From: Actinomadura_E scrupuli
GTDB taxonomy: Bacteria > Actinomycetota > Actinomycetes > Streptosporangiales > Streptosporangiaceae
Direction of reading: 5' to 3'
NCBI RefSeq assembly: GCF_050971785.1
Contig: NZ_JBPCCU010000001.1
Span: forward strand, 1,364,001 to 1,428,000
Length of the DNA stretch: 64,000 nucleotides
Within the stretch, counting starts at the first letter, position 1. Every line of letters starts with the position of its first letter. The position numbers and the translations under genes were made by a program. Below the pieces are notes generated by a model. It worked only from the letters and a program-made list of their open reading frames with translations, ran no database searches and had not been told where the DNA came from. Shown one piece after another: positions 45,064-54,266 of this stretch.

Positions 45064-45551
45064 AGGCGAATCTCTCCTTGTTGTGGTCCCCTGCAGCCGA
45101 CCGCACCGCTTTCCGATCACGTAGCAGTACGTCGCTCTTTCGCGGGATTTGGCGTTTGGTTGCGATCTTGCTCAATCGTAGTGAAAGCCCGCGGCGCGGG
45201 GGCCGGTGCGGCTGGTCACGCTCGATCAGATCCTCCGATGTCCTCTACGGCAGTTCGATCAACTGGACGAGCCGGGTGATCAATGCCCACCGGAGGTGGG
45301 CGGGGACGCGTGCATCGGAATCCCCAGGTCAGGCTGGGTGGACCTGTCACACTGCGCTTGCCGAAAGCTACATCCATGCAGGTGAGAGCCATGGTCGCCG
45401 GTGGAAGAACACCGCGACATGGCGGCTCGGCTGGTCGTGTCGGAAGTGGGCGCGGGGACGCTCTCTCCCGCATGGGCGCGGAGCTGTTCTGGCCGCCCAG
45501 GGCTTGCCAGAACACCTTTGAGTTGGCCGAACAGGCAGTGATCCGCTTGAT
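45064..45551. other. Non-coding stretch between MscS and TetR genes
   Basis: About 490 bases holding the mscS promoter side and downstream sequence of the TetR gene. Several open frames run through it in both directions, but none has a recognisable domain or a supported start. Nothing else identified. Confidence 0.45.
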
Positions 45552-46154
45552 CTATGGGCAGGGGAGGCCGAGGTTGCGGTGGGCCATGCGGATGAGGCGG
45601 TGGATGGCGGTTTCGGTGTCGCCGAGGGGTTGCAGGAGGTGGCTGAGCATCAGCCGGGTCAGGGCGTCGCAGGTCGCGGCGACGTCCTCGGGGTCGAGGC
45701 CGGGTTCGCGTTGCAGGATCGGTTCGACGAGGAGGCCGGCGGCAATGTCGATCAGGGTTCCGGCGTCGGTGGTGATGAAGGGGAGCAGGCCGCCTCCTCC
45801 GCTGTGACCGGGGTCGGCCAGGATGGCGATGAGGACCCGGTTGGCCGAGCCGTGCTCGAACCCGAACCGGATCGCGGCCTCGATGACGGCCGAGGCATTG
45901 TCCGCCATACGGATCTGGGCGTTCACGCCCTCGCTGAACCTGGTCGCCTCACGCAGGATCAGTGCCCCGCCGATCTCTTCCTTGGTGGCGAACTCCTTGT
46001 AGAGGGACTGCCTGCTCACCCCGACGGCGGCGGCGATCCCCGTCATCCGCACGGCCGACCAGCCGGACTCCACCAGGACCCGGTACGCCGCGTCCATGGC
46101 GTCCTCACGCATCTGTCTGCGCACACGGACCTGGAAGCCGGCGGAAACATCCAC
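45552..46154 (-). CDS. TetR/AcrR-family transcriptional regulator
   Basis: 200 aa. N-terminal helix-turn-helix near residues 15-65 (AMDAAYRVLVESGWSAVRM, then GVSRQSLYKEFATKEEIG), followed by an all-helical ligand-binding domain. It is divergent from the P450 gene across a 104-bp region with two AT-rich palindromes, so it probably represses that gene and itself. GTG start at 46154. Inducer unknown. Confidence 0.9.
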   Translation of the reverse strand: MDVSAGFQVRVRRQMREDAMDAAYRVLVESGWSAVRMTGIAAAVGVSRQSLYKEFATKEEIGGALILREATRFSEGVNAQIRMADNASAVIEAAIRFGFEHGSANRVLIAILADPGHSGGGGLLPFITTDAGTLIDIAAGLLVEPILQREPGLDPEDVAATCDALTRLMLSHLLQPLGDTETAIHRLIRMAHRNLGLPCP

Positions 46155-46175
46155 GCCCGCACCCTACAACGCGAC

Positions 46176-46223
46176 ACTCTTTTTAAAAAAGTACCCATCC
46201 TTGACGGTTTTAAAAAATCTGTC
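46176..46223. promoter_or_regulatory. Two AT-rich palindromes, candidate TetR operators
   Basis: ACTCTTTTTAAAAAAGT (46176-46192) and the 21-bp GAC...GTC palindrome around TTTTAAAAAA (46203-46223) are the only AT-rich sequences in this GC-rich region and lie in the shared TetR/P450 promoter. Confidence 0.6.
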
Positions 46224-46258
46224 ACCCTCTGGGTATCCGCCCGTCCAAGGAGACGCAC

Positions 46259-47494
46259 ATGACGCCCCAGGCAATCCGTTCCGACACCGCAGACCAGCTG
46301 TTCTACGACGCCATGATGGTGACCTCCCACGACGACCCCTACCCCACCTACACCCGGCTGCGCGAGACCGCCCCGGTCCTGCTCACCGCCGACGGGACCC
46401 TCGTGCTCAGCGGGCACGCCGGCTGCTCGGCGGCACTGCGCCACCGATCGCTCGGCAAGGGCGACGAACTGCTCGGCATGAGCTTCACCGACATCGCCCC
46501 CGACATCCTCGCCCGGATCACCGAACGCATCGGGCACAGCATGATCTTCGCGAACCCGCCCGCCCACACCCGGCTGCGCCGCCTGGTCAGCGACCAGTTC
46601 ACCAACCGCCACGTCCAGGCTCTGCGCCATGTCGTCACCCAGCGCGCCGACAAACTCCTCGACCAGCTCACCGCCGACCCCGCTGCCGACTTCGTCGCCT
46701 CGGTCGCGCTGCCACTGCCCCTGGAGGTCATCGCCGACCTCCTCGGAGTACCCGAGGAAGACCGGGAGGTGCTGCTCCCGCTGGCCCGCACGGCCTCCGC
46801 CTTCACCTCCCCCGACGTCTCCGCCGACGACCTCGCCCACGCCATCGAGTCCGAAACCCAGACCGTCGCCCACTTCGTCGGGCTCCTGGCTGACAAGCGC
46901 CGCTCGCCCGATGACGACCTGCTCAGCCGCCTGGTCGCCGACGACCAGCTCACCGACGAGGAAATGATCTCCACCGCCCTCCTGCTGTTCGGCGCAGGCT
47001 TCGAGACCACCACCAACCTGCTCGCCAACGGCCTCGCCGCCCTGTTCGCCAACCCCGCCCAACTGGCCCGGCTCCGCGCAGACCCCACCCTCATCCCCAC
47101 CGCCGTCGAAGAGTTCCTGCGCTACGACCCGCCCATCCAGATCGACGCCCGCACCGTCCTCGAACCCGTCACCCTCCACGAGGTCGACCTCACCCCCGGC
47201 TCCCTGGTCATCACCCTCCTGGCCGCGGCGAACCGCGACCCCGCCCACTTCACCGACCCCGCCACCCTCGACATCACCCGCACCGACAACGACCACCTCG
47301 CCTTCGCCGCAGGCCCCCACTACTGCCTCGGCGCCCACCTCGCCCGCCTCGAAGCCCAAATCACCTTCGAACGGCTCCTCACCCGCTTCCCCGACCTCCA
47401 GCCCTCACCGCACGCCCCCGCCCGCCGCCCCGGCCTCGCCATCCGCGGTTACACCTCCTTCCCCCTCACCCTGAACTGCGGCGTTCTCCCCTAA
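46259..47494 (+). CDS. Cytochrome P450
   Basis: 411 aa soluble bacterial P450. I-helix oxygen-binding motif FGAGFETTT near residue 240, ExxR in VEEFLRYD near 283, and the heme-binding Cys near residue 356 in FAAGPHYCLGAHLAR. AAGGAG precedes the ATG by about seven bases. No ferredoxin gene is adjacent, so electrons must come from partners elsewhere. Probably controlled by the divergent TetR protein. Substrate unknown. Confidence 0.93.
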   Translation: MTPQAIRSDTADQLFYDAMMVTSHDDPYPTYTRLRETAPVLLTADGTLVLSGHAGCSAALRHRSLGKGDELLGMSFTDIAPDILARITERIGHSMIFANPPAHTRLRRLVSDQFTNRHVQALRHVVTQRADKLLDQLTADPAADFVASVALPLPLEVIADLLGVPEEDREVLLPLARTASAFTSPDVSADDLAHAIESETQTVAHFVGLLADKRRSPDDDLLSRLVADDQLTDEEMISTALLLFGAGFETTTNLLANGLAALFANPAQLARLRADPTLIPTAVEEFLRYDPPIQIDARTVLEPVTLHEVDLTPGSLVITLLAAANRDPAHFTDPATLDITRTDNDHLAFAAGPHYCLGAHLARLEAQITFERLLTRFPDLQPSPHAPARRPGLAIRGYTSFPLTLNCGVLP

Positions 47495-47588
47495 ACGGAC
47501 AGACCGGCTCCCTCGCCCCATCAAGCACGCCCCAGATGTACGACCAGCGCCATCGCCTGGACCTACTGAAGTCACTCATCCGCTCACT

Positions 47589-47619
47589 CAGGCAGCCGCC
47601 GGGGGATGGCGGCTGCCTG
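47589..47619. terminator. Bidirectional terminator between P450 and MFS genes
   Basis: CAGGCAGCCGCC (47589-47600) pairs perfectly with GGCGGCTGCCTG (47608-47619) around a 7-base loop; both flanking genes end toward it. Confidence 0.75.
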
Positions 47620-47635
47620 ACCTGCATCCTTCAGG

Positions 47636-48901
47636 TCAGCCGCGTTCGGCGGCGCCCGCAGGGGCCGGAGCGACCGGTAGGGCGGTGGCCCGGACCTGAG
47701 CGCGGTGCCGGGTCACGGCCAGCAGCAGGGCGCCGAGCGAGACCACGACGATGCCCGCACCGAAGATCTGGAAGGTCTGGACCGCCCCCAGGTGGCGCAC
47801 GGTGAAGCCGGCGGCGATGGCCGGCAGGGAGATGGCGGCGTAAGCGACGATGTAGAACGCCGCCATGACCTGGGCGCGTCGGTCCGGCGGCGCGGCGGCG
47901 CCGACGGTGCGCAGCGCGCCGAACATCCCGAAGCCGACGCCCAGCCCGATCACCACGCTGGCCGCGATGAACCCCGCCGCCGTGCTGATGGACAGCGACC
48001 AGGCCATGAGCGCGACACCTGCGATGAGCGCGACCGTCCCCCAGGCGACCTGGACGGCCGGAGCCAGCTTCTGGGTGAGCAGCGGCGGCAGCGCCGACGT
48101 ACCGCCGAGGGCCAAGATGGCCAGACCGGCGGCGAGATTGCTCGTGGTGTGCATCAGAGCGGGGGCCAGCGTCCCGACGAGCCCCAGGTAGATGCCGATG
48201 ATCGACCACGTGCAGGTGATGCCTAGGCCCGCGAGGACGAAAGGGGTGACGATCTGGCGCGGCACACCGGGCGCCGCGATCCGGAATCCGGTGCGCCCCG
48301 TCACGGACTCGGGCACCAGCAGCATGCCGAGGAGCAGCAGGACGTTCAGCGCGGCGAGCACGATGAACGGGGTGACCAGCGGTCCTGGGGCGTACTGCAC
48401 GAGCACCGCGCCGAGCAGGCCGCCCACCCCGACGCCCAGAGCGCTGGCGACGACGTTGTACAGGCTGGCCTTGGCCGGGTTACCGCCCTGGTACAGCTCG
48501 AGCAGGGCCGCGCCGGCCGCGCTGATCGCGATGCCGGTGGCAAGCCCCTGGACGGCACGGGCGGCGAAGAGCCAGGCGGCGCCGGACGCGCTCATGAACA
48601 CCACCATCGAGGCGAGCAGGCCGAGCAGACCGACCACGATGACCGGCCGGCGGCCCCACGTGTCGGAGACCCGGCCGAACGCCAGCAGCGAGGCCAGCAC
48701 CCCGAAGCAGTAGGTGGCGTAGATCAGGGTCACGGTGGAGGTCTGCAGGTGCCAGTTGATCGCATAGAGCTTGTACAGCGGCGACGGCATGGCGGATGCG
48801 GCAAGGCACAGCCCGATGACCCCGGCGGTCAGTGCGAACGCCAGCCCGGGCCGAAGCCGTCGCGCGGACGGAGTAGCGAAGGTCTCGTTGTTCACGTCCA
48901 T
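47636..48901 (-). CDS. MFS transporter
   Basis: 421 aa, about 12 transmembrane helices. MFS loop motif GRVSDTWGRRPVIVVG near residues 76-91. Pattern ASAMPSPLYKLYAINW after the first helix is common in drug- or metabolite-efflux MFS proteins of actinobacteria. It is divergent from a GlxA-like regulator 79 bases away, which probably controls it. Substrate unknown. Confidence 0.88.
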   Translation of the reverse strand: MDVNNETFATPSARRLRPGLAFALTAGVIGLCLAASAMPSPLYKLYAINWHLQTSTVTLIYATYCFGVLASLLAFGRVSDTWGRRPVIVVGLLGLLASMVVFMSASGAAWLFAARAVQGLATGIAISAAGAALLELYQGGNPAKASLYNVVASALGVGVGGLLGAVLVQYAPGPLVTPFIVLAALNVLLLLGMLLVPESVTGRTGFRIAAPGVPRQIVTPFVLAGLGITCTWSIIGIYLGLVGTLAPALMHTTSNLAAGLAILALGGTSALPPLLTQKLAPAVQVAWGTVALIAGVALMAWSLSISTAAGFIAASVVIGLGVGFGMFGALRTVGAAAPPDRRAQVMAAFYIVAYAAISLPAIAAGFTVRHLGAVQTFQIFGAGIVVVSLGALLLAVTRHRAQVRATALPVAPAPAGAAERG

Positions 48902-48933
48902 CAGCCTCGCCGGACGGCCTTCCGGTGACGAGT

Positions 48934-48945
48934 GGCAGAACTGCC
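48934..48945. promoter_or_regulatory. Inverted repeat in MFS/GlxA-like promoter region
   Basis: GGCAGAACTGCC, a 12-bp perfect inverted repeat between the divergent MFS and regulator genes. A similar motif (GGCAGAAACGCC) lies at 51351-51362 in the second such region. Confidence 0.45.
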
Positions 48946-48980
48946 CATCTTCATCAAAATCCTGCCGCTAGCGTGGAGAC

Positions 48981-49967
48981 ATGACAGTCAACACCGGAAT
49001 CGTGGCCCTCGCCGTCACCGTCGGCATGCCGATGTTCGAGCTGTCCATCGCCTGCGAGATCTTCGGCATCGACCGCAGCGAACTCGCCGATCCGTGGTAC
49101 GAGCTGCGGATGTGCGCCGCCGACCCCTACGCGACGCCGACGCAGAACGGCTTCGCGCTGCACACCCCGTACGACCTCGATGCGCTCGCCACCGCCGACA
49201 CCGTGGTGGTCCCAGCGCTCCCGCCCGACAGCGTGCTGTCGGACGACGCGATCGACCCGCGACTGCTTCAGGCGCTGAACGCGGCGCACGCGCGCGGGGC
49301 ACGCATCGTCTCCCTGTGCACCGGCGCGTTCGTCCTGGCGGCGGCCGGACTGCTGGACGAGCGGCGGGCCACCACGCACTGGATGTACACCGACATCCTG
49401 AGCGCGCGGCATCCACTGGTGCGCGTCGATCCCGCCGTCCTGTATGTGGACGAGGGCGACGTGCTCACCAGCGCGGGCCGCAGCGCCGGCATCGATCTCT
49501 GCCTGCACCTCATCCGGACCGATCTCGGCGCCGAGATCGCGAACCACGTCGCCCGGCGCATGGTCGTGCCCGCCCATCGCCCCGGAGGGCAGGCGCAGTA
49601 CATCGAGGCCCCGGTCCCCCGCGCGGGCGACGACGGGCTGGCCCCCGTGCTGCAGTGGGCGGTCGAGAACATGGATCAGCAGCTCACCGTGGCACAGATG
49701 GCCGACTGTGCCGGGCTGAGCTCACGCACCCTGGTCCGCCGGTTCCATGAGGCCACCGGCACCACTCCGCTGCGCTGGCTGCACGCCCAGCGCCTGGCGC
49801 GGGCCCGGCACCTGTTGGAGGCGACCGATCTGCCGATCGAGCGCGTCAGCCGGCTCTGCGGCATGGGTTCAGCCGGAAATCTACGCCATCATTTCACCCG
49901 AACGGTGGGCGTGACCCCGATGGAGTACCGGCGCACCTTTCACCGTCCTCTCACGCCCGCCCTGTGA
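48981..49967 (+). CDS. GlxA-family transcriptional regulator (DJ-1/PfpI domain plus AraC HTH)
   Basis: 328 aa. Residues 1-170 form a class I glutamine-amidotransferase-like domain with the nucleophile-elbow CTGAFVLAAAGLLD near 112 and ERRATTHW; residues about 225-320 form the AraC/XylS double HTH (LSSRTLVRRFHEATGTTPLRW, then IERVSRLCGMGSAGNLRHHF). The sensor domain probably binds a small metabolite. Divergent from the MFS gene. Confidence 0.9.
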   Translation: MTVNTGIVALAVTVGMPMFELSIACEIFGIDRSELADPWYELRMCAADPYATPTQNGFALHTPYDLDALATADTVVVPALPPDSVLSDDAIDPRLLQALNAAHARGARIVSLCTGAFVLAAAGLLDERRATTHWMYTDILSARHPLVRVDPAVLYVDEGDVLTSAGRSAGIDLCLHLIRTDLGAEIANHVARRMVVPAHRPGGQAQYIEAPVPRAGDDGLAPVLQWAVENMDQQLTVAQMADCAGLSSRTLVRRFHEATGTTPLRWLHAQRLARARHLLEATDLPIERVSRLCGMGSAGNLRHHFTRTVGVTPMEYRRTFHRPLTPAL

Positions 49968-50007
49968 TCCGTCAGGCTCTCCAGCCCGGGTACTGCGTGA
50001 TCGGTGG

Positions 50008-51312
50008 TCACGTGCTCAGCTCCGCGACGTCCTCCGACGGGCTTCTCTGTGCGGCGGGGCGACGGCCCCGGTTGAGCCGGAGGTACAGCAGGGCGGCTCC
50101 GGTCACCACCACGGGCCACAGCAGGTAGGTGCCGGACATCAGCAGCAGCGCGACCACCGCGACGAGGGCCGCCATCGCCATGGCACGGCCCTTGCCGCGT
50201 CTGGGCAGAAGCTTGACGGCGGCGGCGACCCCGATCGCATACACCGCCACGAACGAGCCCGTGGTGAGCAGCACCAGCGGCCGGGACCCCATCCCGGTCG
50301 CGACCACGAACGCCAGCGCGGCGAACGACAGGGCCGAGTTGACGGCCAGACTGCGCCGCGGCACCTCGCCCGCCACGCTTCCCTGGGCCAGCACGCCCGG
50401 CAGCGCTCCGTCGCGGCCGAGGGCGGCGCCGAGCTTGGCCGCGCCGGCGTAGTAGGCGTTCATGGCACCCAACGTCAGCAGCACCGCGGCCCCGGCGGCG
50501 AGCCAGCGGGCGTTGCCGCCCAGCCCCTGGGCCATCAGCTCTCCGAGCGGCGCGTCGGTCCTGGCCGCGCCGGGGCCGAGGACGGTGATGATGGCGAAGG
50601 CGACCAGCAGATACAGCACACCGACGATTATCACCGCCGCCGCGGTCGCCCTCGGCAGGTCGCGCTGCGGACGGCGGAACTCGGTGGCCAAAGAGGTGAT
50701 CGCCTCCCAGCCCGCGAAACTCCACACCAGCAGCGCCGCCGCCGACCCGATCGCGGTCCAGCCGTGCGGGGCGAACGGCTCCAGGTTGCTCGCGTGGGCG
50801 TGCGGCAGCGACAGCCCGACCGACACCAGCAGCAGCGTGACGAGCAGTCCCGCCAGCGCGAACTGCAGCCGGCTGCTCACCCGGAGGCCGACGGCGTTGG
50901 CCACGGTGACCACGACCATCAGTCCTACGGCCGTCACGGTGGTGGTCGTCGTCCCGCCGCCCAGCGCGGCCGAGACATAGGCGCCGCCGAACAACGCCGC
51001 AGCGGCGGCCCCTGGGGGCACTGCGAAGTAGAAGCACCAGCCGACCACCGCTGCCGCGCGTTCCCCGAAGGCCAACCGGGCATAGGTGGACACTCCGCCG
51101 GCATCGGGATAGCGGGCGCCGAGAGCGGCGAAGGTGCCGGCGAGTGGTGCCGAGAGCACGACGAGCGCCAGCCACGCCAGCAACGAGGCCGGCCCGGCGG
51201 CCTCGGCGGCCAGTGCCGGCAACGCGATCACGCCGGTGCCCAGCACCGCGCCCACGTACATCGCGGTGCCCTGGCCGAAGGTCAGGGAGCCTGTCCTGGT
51301 CACGTCACTCAT
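50008..51312 (-). CDS. APC-family amino acid permease
   Basis: About 434 aa with 12 hydrophobic helices. The first helix carries GAVLGTGVIALPAL, the substrate-binding unwound segment of APC transporters, and LVWSFAGWEAITSLATEF matches the sixth helix. ATG at 51312 (MSDVTRTG) is chosen; ATG at 51333 would add seven residues. Divergent from the second GlxA-like regulator. Substrate likely an amino acid or amine (family inference). Confidence 0.87.
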   Translation of the reverse strand: MSDVTRTGSLTFGQGTAMYVGAVLGTGVIALPALAAEAAGPASLLAWLALVVLSAPLAGTFAALGARYPDAGGVSTYARLAFGERAAAVVGWCFYFAVPPGAAAAALFGGAYVSAALGGGTTTTTVTAVGLMVVVTVANAVGLRVSSRLQFALAGLLVTLLLVSVGLSLPHAHASNLEPFAPHGWTAIGSAAALLVWSFAGWEAITSLATEFRRPQRDLPRATAAAVIIVGVLYLLVAFAIITVLGPGAARTDAPLGELMAQGLGGNARWLAAGAAVLLTLGAMNAYYAGAAKLGAALGRDGALPGVLAQGSVAGEVPRRSLAVNSALSFAALAFVVATGMGSRPLVLLTTGSFVAVYAIGVAAAVKLLPRRGKGRAMAMAALVAVVALLLMSGTYLLWPVVVTGAALLYLRLNRGRRPAAQRSPSEDVAELST

Positions 51313-51350
51313 GGAGATCAGCGTCACGGGCACAGCCAGAAGCGGCCAGC

Positions 51351-51362
51351 GGCAGAAACGCC
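51351..51362. promoter_or_regulatory. Motif shared with the first GlxA-like promoter region
   Basis: GGCAGAAACGCC matches GGCAGAACTGCC at 48934-48945 in 10 of 12 positions, and both sit upstream of a GlxA-like gene. Candidate operator, seen in only two copies. Confidence 0.35.
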
Positions 51363-51383
51363 ATGCTGCGCATAATTACCGCC

Positions 51384-52391
51384 ATGAGCCGACACGTCAT
51401 TGGCCTCGCGGTCACCGATGGCACCCCGGTGTTCGAGTTGGCCGTGCCTTGCGAGGTCTTCGGCACCGACCGTAGCGACCTTGTAGCCCCGTGGTACGAC
51501 CTGCGGCTGTGCGCGGCCGAGCCCGGTCCTCTGCGCACCACCGCGGGCCTAGAGATCGACACCCCGTACGGCCTCGACGACCTGCTGGACGCCGACACGA
51601 TCGTGGTGGGAGCCGTCGTGCGCCCCGTCCAGCTCGATCCTCCGCAGGAACTGGTCGAGGCGGTGCGCACCGCCCACCGGCAGGGCAGACGCATCATGTC
51701 GATCTGCTCGGGCGCCTACGTGCTGGCCGCCGCCGGGGTGCTGAACGGCCGGCGCGCCACCACGCACTGGTTGAACGGCAGCGACTTCGCCCACCGCTTC
51801 CCCGAGATCGACTTCGATCCCGTGCCGCTCTACATCGATCACGGCGACGTCATCACCTCGGCCGGCACCGGATCGGCCATCGACGCCTGCCTGCATCTGG
51901 TCCGCCAGGACCACGGCGCCGCGATCGCCAACGAGGTGGCCCGCCGCATGGTGGTACCACCGCATCGGGATGGCGGTCAGGCGCAGTACACCCAACCGGT
52001 CACACACCTCGGCAGAAACGACTCCCTGACTCCGGTGCTCGACTGGGCCCGTGATCGTCTGCACGAGCCGCTGACCGTTCCCCGGCTCGCCCAAGTGGCG
52101 CACCTGAGCGAACGCACCTTCGCTCGCCGCTTCCGCGAGGCTCTGGGCACCACCCCGCTGCAGTGGCTGCTCCAGCAGCGAGTGCGGCTGGCACAGGAAC
52201 TCCTGGAGACCACGGACATATCCATCGAGGACATCGCCCGCCAGGCCGGCTTCGGCACCGCCGCCACCCTCCGCCACCACTTCGGCCGGGTGATCAGCGT
52301 CTCCCCTCAGACCTACCGCCACGTCTTCCGCCATCGGGCCAAGACCCACCGACGCAGATCGGCGGGCGGCTCGTCACCTCGCGGCGGCTAG
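51384..52391 (+). CDS. GlxA-family transcriptional regulator, second paralogue
   Basis: 335 aa with the same layout as the regulator at 48981: amidotransferase-like domain (CSGAYVLAAAGVLN near 114, GRRATTHW) and AraC-type HTH (LSERTFARRFREALGTTPLQW, IEDIARQAGFGTAATLRHHF). The two proteins are clearly paralogous along their whole length. ATG at 51384 aligns with the first paralogue's start; a longer frame runs back into the permease gene. Likely controls the divergent permease. Confidence 0.9.
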   Translation: MSRHVIGLAVTDGTPVFELAVPCEVFGTDRSDLVAPWYDLRLCAAEPGPLRTTAGLEIDTPYGLDDLLDADTIVVGAVVRPVQLDPPQELVEAVRTAHRQGRRIMSICSGAYVLAAAGVLNGRRATTHWLNGSDFAHRFPEIDFDPVPLYIDHGDVITSAGTGSAIDACLHLVRQDHGAAIANEVARRMVVPPHRDGGQAQYTQPVTHLGRNDSLTPVLDWARDRLHEPLTVPRLAQVAHLSERTFARRFREALGTTPLQWLLQQRVRLAQELLETTDISIEDIARQAGFGTAATLRHHFGRVISVSPQTYRHVFRHRAKTHRRRSAGGSSPRGG

Positions 52392-52500
52392 ACCATCCAC
52401 AGCGGCGGCCCCCGGCCAGGCAATCTCGAAGTGGAGAAATACGGGATTACAGGTCGCACTACCCGCTCCGGTTCACTGCGCTGTATACAAATGGCCGGGG

Positions 52501-53106
52501 TCAGAGCCAGCCGGCGTTGCGGGAGATCCGGATGGCGTCGATGCGGTTGCGGGCGTTGACCTTCGCGATGGCGTTGGAGAGGTAGTTGCGGACCGTCGCG
52601 CGCGACAGCGAGAGGGTGACGGCGATCTCCTCGGTGGAGATGCCGCTCTCGGCGGCGCGGAGGACGTCGGCCTCGCGCGGGGTCAGCGGGCTGTTGCCGG
52701 TCTCCAGGGCCGCGGCGACCAGGTCGGGGTCGATCACGCGCTCGCCCGCGGCCACCCGGCGGATGCCGTCGGCGAGCGTCTCGGCGGGCGCGTCCTTGAT
52801 GATGAACCCCCGGACGTGGAGCTTGAGCGCGCGCAGCAGGTTGCCCGGCCGGCTGAGCCCGGTGAGGACGAGCGCCCGGCACTCGGGTAGCCGCTCGTAC
52901 AGTTCGCCGGCGGCGGTGAGACCGTCCATGCCCGGCAGGTCGATGTCGACGACGGCCACGTCGGGCCGGGTCTCCAGCGCGGCGCCGACGATGCGGTCGC
53001 CGCGGTCCAGCTCCGCGACGACCTCCATGTCGTCCTCCAGCGAGATCAGGGCGACCAGGGCCCCGCGGATCATGTGCACGTCCTCGGCGATCAGCACGCG
53101 GATCAT
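52501..53106 (-). CDS. LuxR/NarL-type response regulator
   Basis: 201 aa. Receiver domain with acidic pocket in IAEDVHMIRG, phosphoacceptor Asp54 in VAVVDIDLPGMDG and Lys in FIIKDAPAE near 104; C-terminal LuxR HTH (LTPREADVLRAAESGISTEEIA and SRATVRNYLSNAIAKVNA, seen in two pieces). ATG overlaps the stop of the sensor kinase (TGATG). Resembles the DesR/LiaR group and probably activates the ABC exporter genes at 55682-59034. Confidence 0.93.
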   Translation of the reverse strand: MIRVLIAEDVHMIRGALVALISLEDDMEVVAELDRGDRIVGAALETRPDVAVVDIDLPGMDGLTAAGELYERLPECRALVLTGLSRPGNLLRALKLHVRGFIIKDAPAETLADGIRRVAAGERVIDPDLVAAALETGNSPLTPREADVLRAAESGISTEEIAVTLSLSRATVRNYLSNAIAKVNARNRIDAIRISRNAGWL

Positions 53107-54266
53107 CAGGCGGACTCCTCCGGGACTTCGACGAGCATCCGGAACCGGCCCTTCGCGCCGTCGGCGGACACCGAGCCGGACAGCGCGCGGGCGCGCTCGG
53201 CCAGGCCGGCCAGGCCGCTGCCCTCGCCCTTCGGCTCGCGCACGCCGTCGTTGACGATCTCCAGCCGCACGGTACCGCCCCGGCGCCGCGCGGTGATGGA
53301 GCAGGTGCGGGCGTCGCTGTGGCGCAGGACGTTGGTCACCCCTTCGCGCACCGCCCAGGCGAGAACGTCCTGCACCGCCGGGGCGAGGCCGGGTAGGCGC
53401 ACGTCGATCCGGGCCTCGATGCCCGCGGCGCCGAGCAGCGCGGACACCCCCTTGGTCTCCTCCTCCAGCGACACCGAGTGCTCGTCCCTGGTCACCGCGC
53501 GCATCCCGGCCAGCGCGTCGCGGGCCACGAGGGTCAGGTTCTCGATCTGGGCCTGGGCCGCGGGCGTGTCCCTGGACAGCAGCCGGAGGGCCAGGTCCCC
53601 CTTGAGCGACACCGCCGACAGGCTCTGGCCCAGCAGGTCGTGCAGGTCGCGGGAGACCCTCAGCCGCTCCCGCCCGATGGCGACCTCGGCCAGTTCGGTA
53701 CGGGTGGCCTGGAGCTCGTCGACGACGCGCACCAGCCACACCGATCCGTACGTGGCCACCACCCCGATCGTGAACCCGGCCGACAGCCAGAAGACGGCCC
53801 AGGCCGCCACCGCGGTGATGCCGAGGTCGGAGTACTCGCCGGAAACCGAGCCGAACAGCGCGGCCAGGGTCCCCAGCACCGGAAGGACGGCGGCCGCGAC
53901 CGCGAGGGCGCCGCGCAGCAGCATGATGGCCGAGACGACGACGAACAGCTGCATGTCGATCCAGTTCCCGGCGAACCACGGCATCGGCAGGTAGACCAGG
54001 GCGATCAACGCCAGGAAGGTCCACTGCCAGCCGGGCGGCCGTTCGCCCCGTACCGCCGCGAAGCTGTGCCGGAACTGGAGGGCGCCGATGGCGAGCCCCG
54101 CGACCAGCGGGACGGCGGGGTAGCGGGCCGGGGCACCGTCCAGCCCGGTGATCGCGTAGATCGGGGACGTCAGGACGAACGGCAGGTGAGCGGCGACGAG
54201 GAACCAGCGGGCCCGGCGCGGCGACCAGGCGGGGCCTTCCCACCAGTCGCCCTGCGTGGCCTTCAC
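53106..54266 (-). CDS. Sensor histidine kinase, DesK/LiaS-like (HisKA_3)
   Basis: 386 aa. Five to six transmembrane helices in the first 190 residues, then a HisKA_3 domain with the phosphoacceptor His in ERLRVSRDLHDLLGQSLS near residue 212 and an ATPase domain with N-box VREGVTNVLRHS and a G-box GSGLAGLAERA. Senses membrane or envelope stress in related systems. Coupled to the response regulator downstream and to a degenerate kinase gene upstream. Confidence 0.92.
   Translation of the reverse strand: MKATQGDWWEGPAWSPRRARWFLVAAHLPFVLTSPIYAITGLDGAPARYPAVPLVAGLAIGALQFRHSFAAVRGERPPGWQWTFLALIALVYLPMPWFAGNWIDMQLFVVVSAIMLLRGALAVAAAVLPVLGTLAALFGSVSGEYSDLGITAVAAWAVFWLSAGFTIGVVATYGSVWLVRVVDELQATRTELAEVAIGRERLRVSRDLHDLLGQSLSAVSLKGDLALRLLSRDTPAAQAQIENLTLVARDALAGMRAVTRDEHSVSLEEETKGVSALLGAAGIEARIDVRLPGLAPAVQDVLAWAVREGVTNVLRHSDARTCSITARRRGGTVRLEIVNDGVREPKGEGSGLAGLAERARALSGSVSADGAKGRFRMLVEVPEESA

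Noticed and set aside
43529..45175. 548-codon minus-strand frame over the channel gene
   Set aside because: It overlaps MscS in another frame; MscS motifs settle the correct frame.
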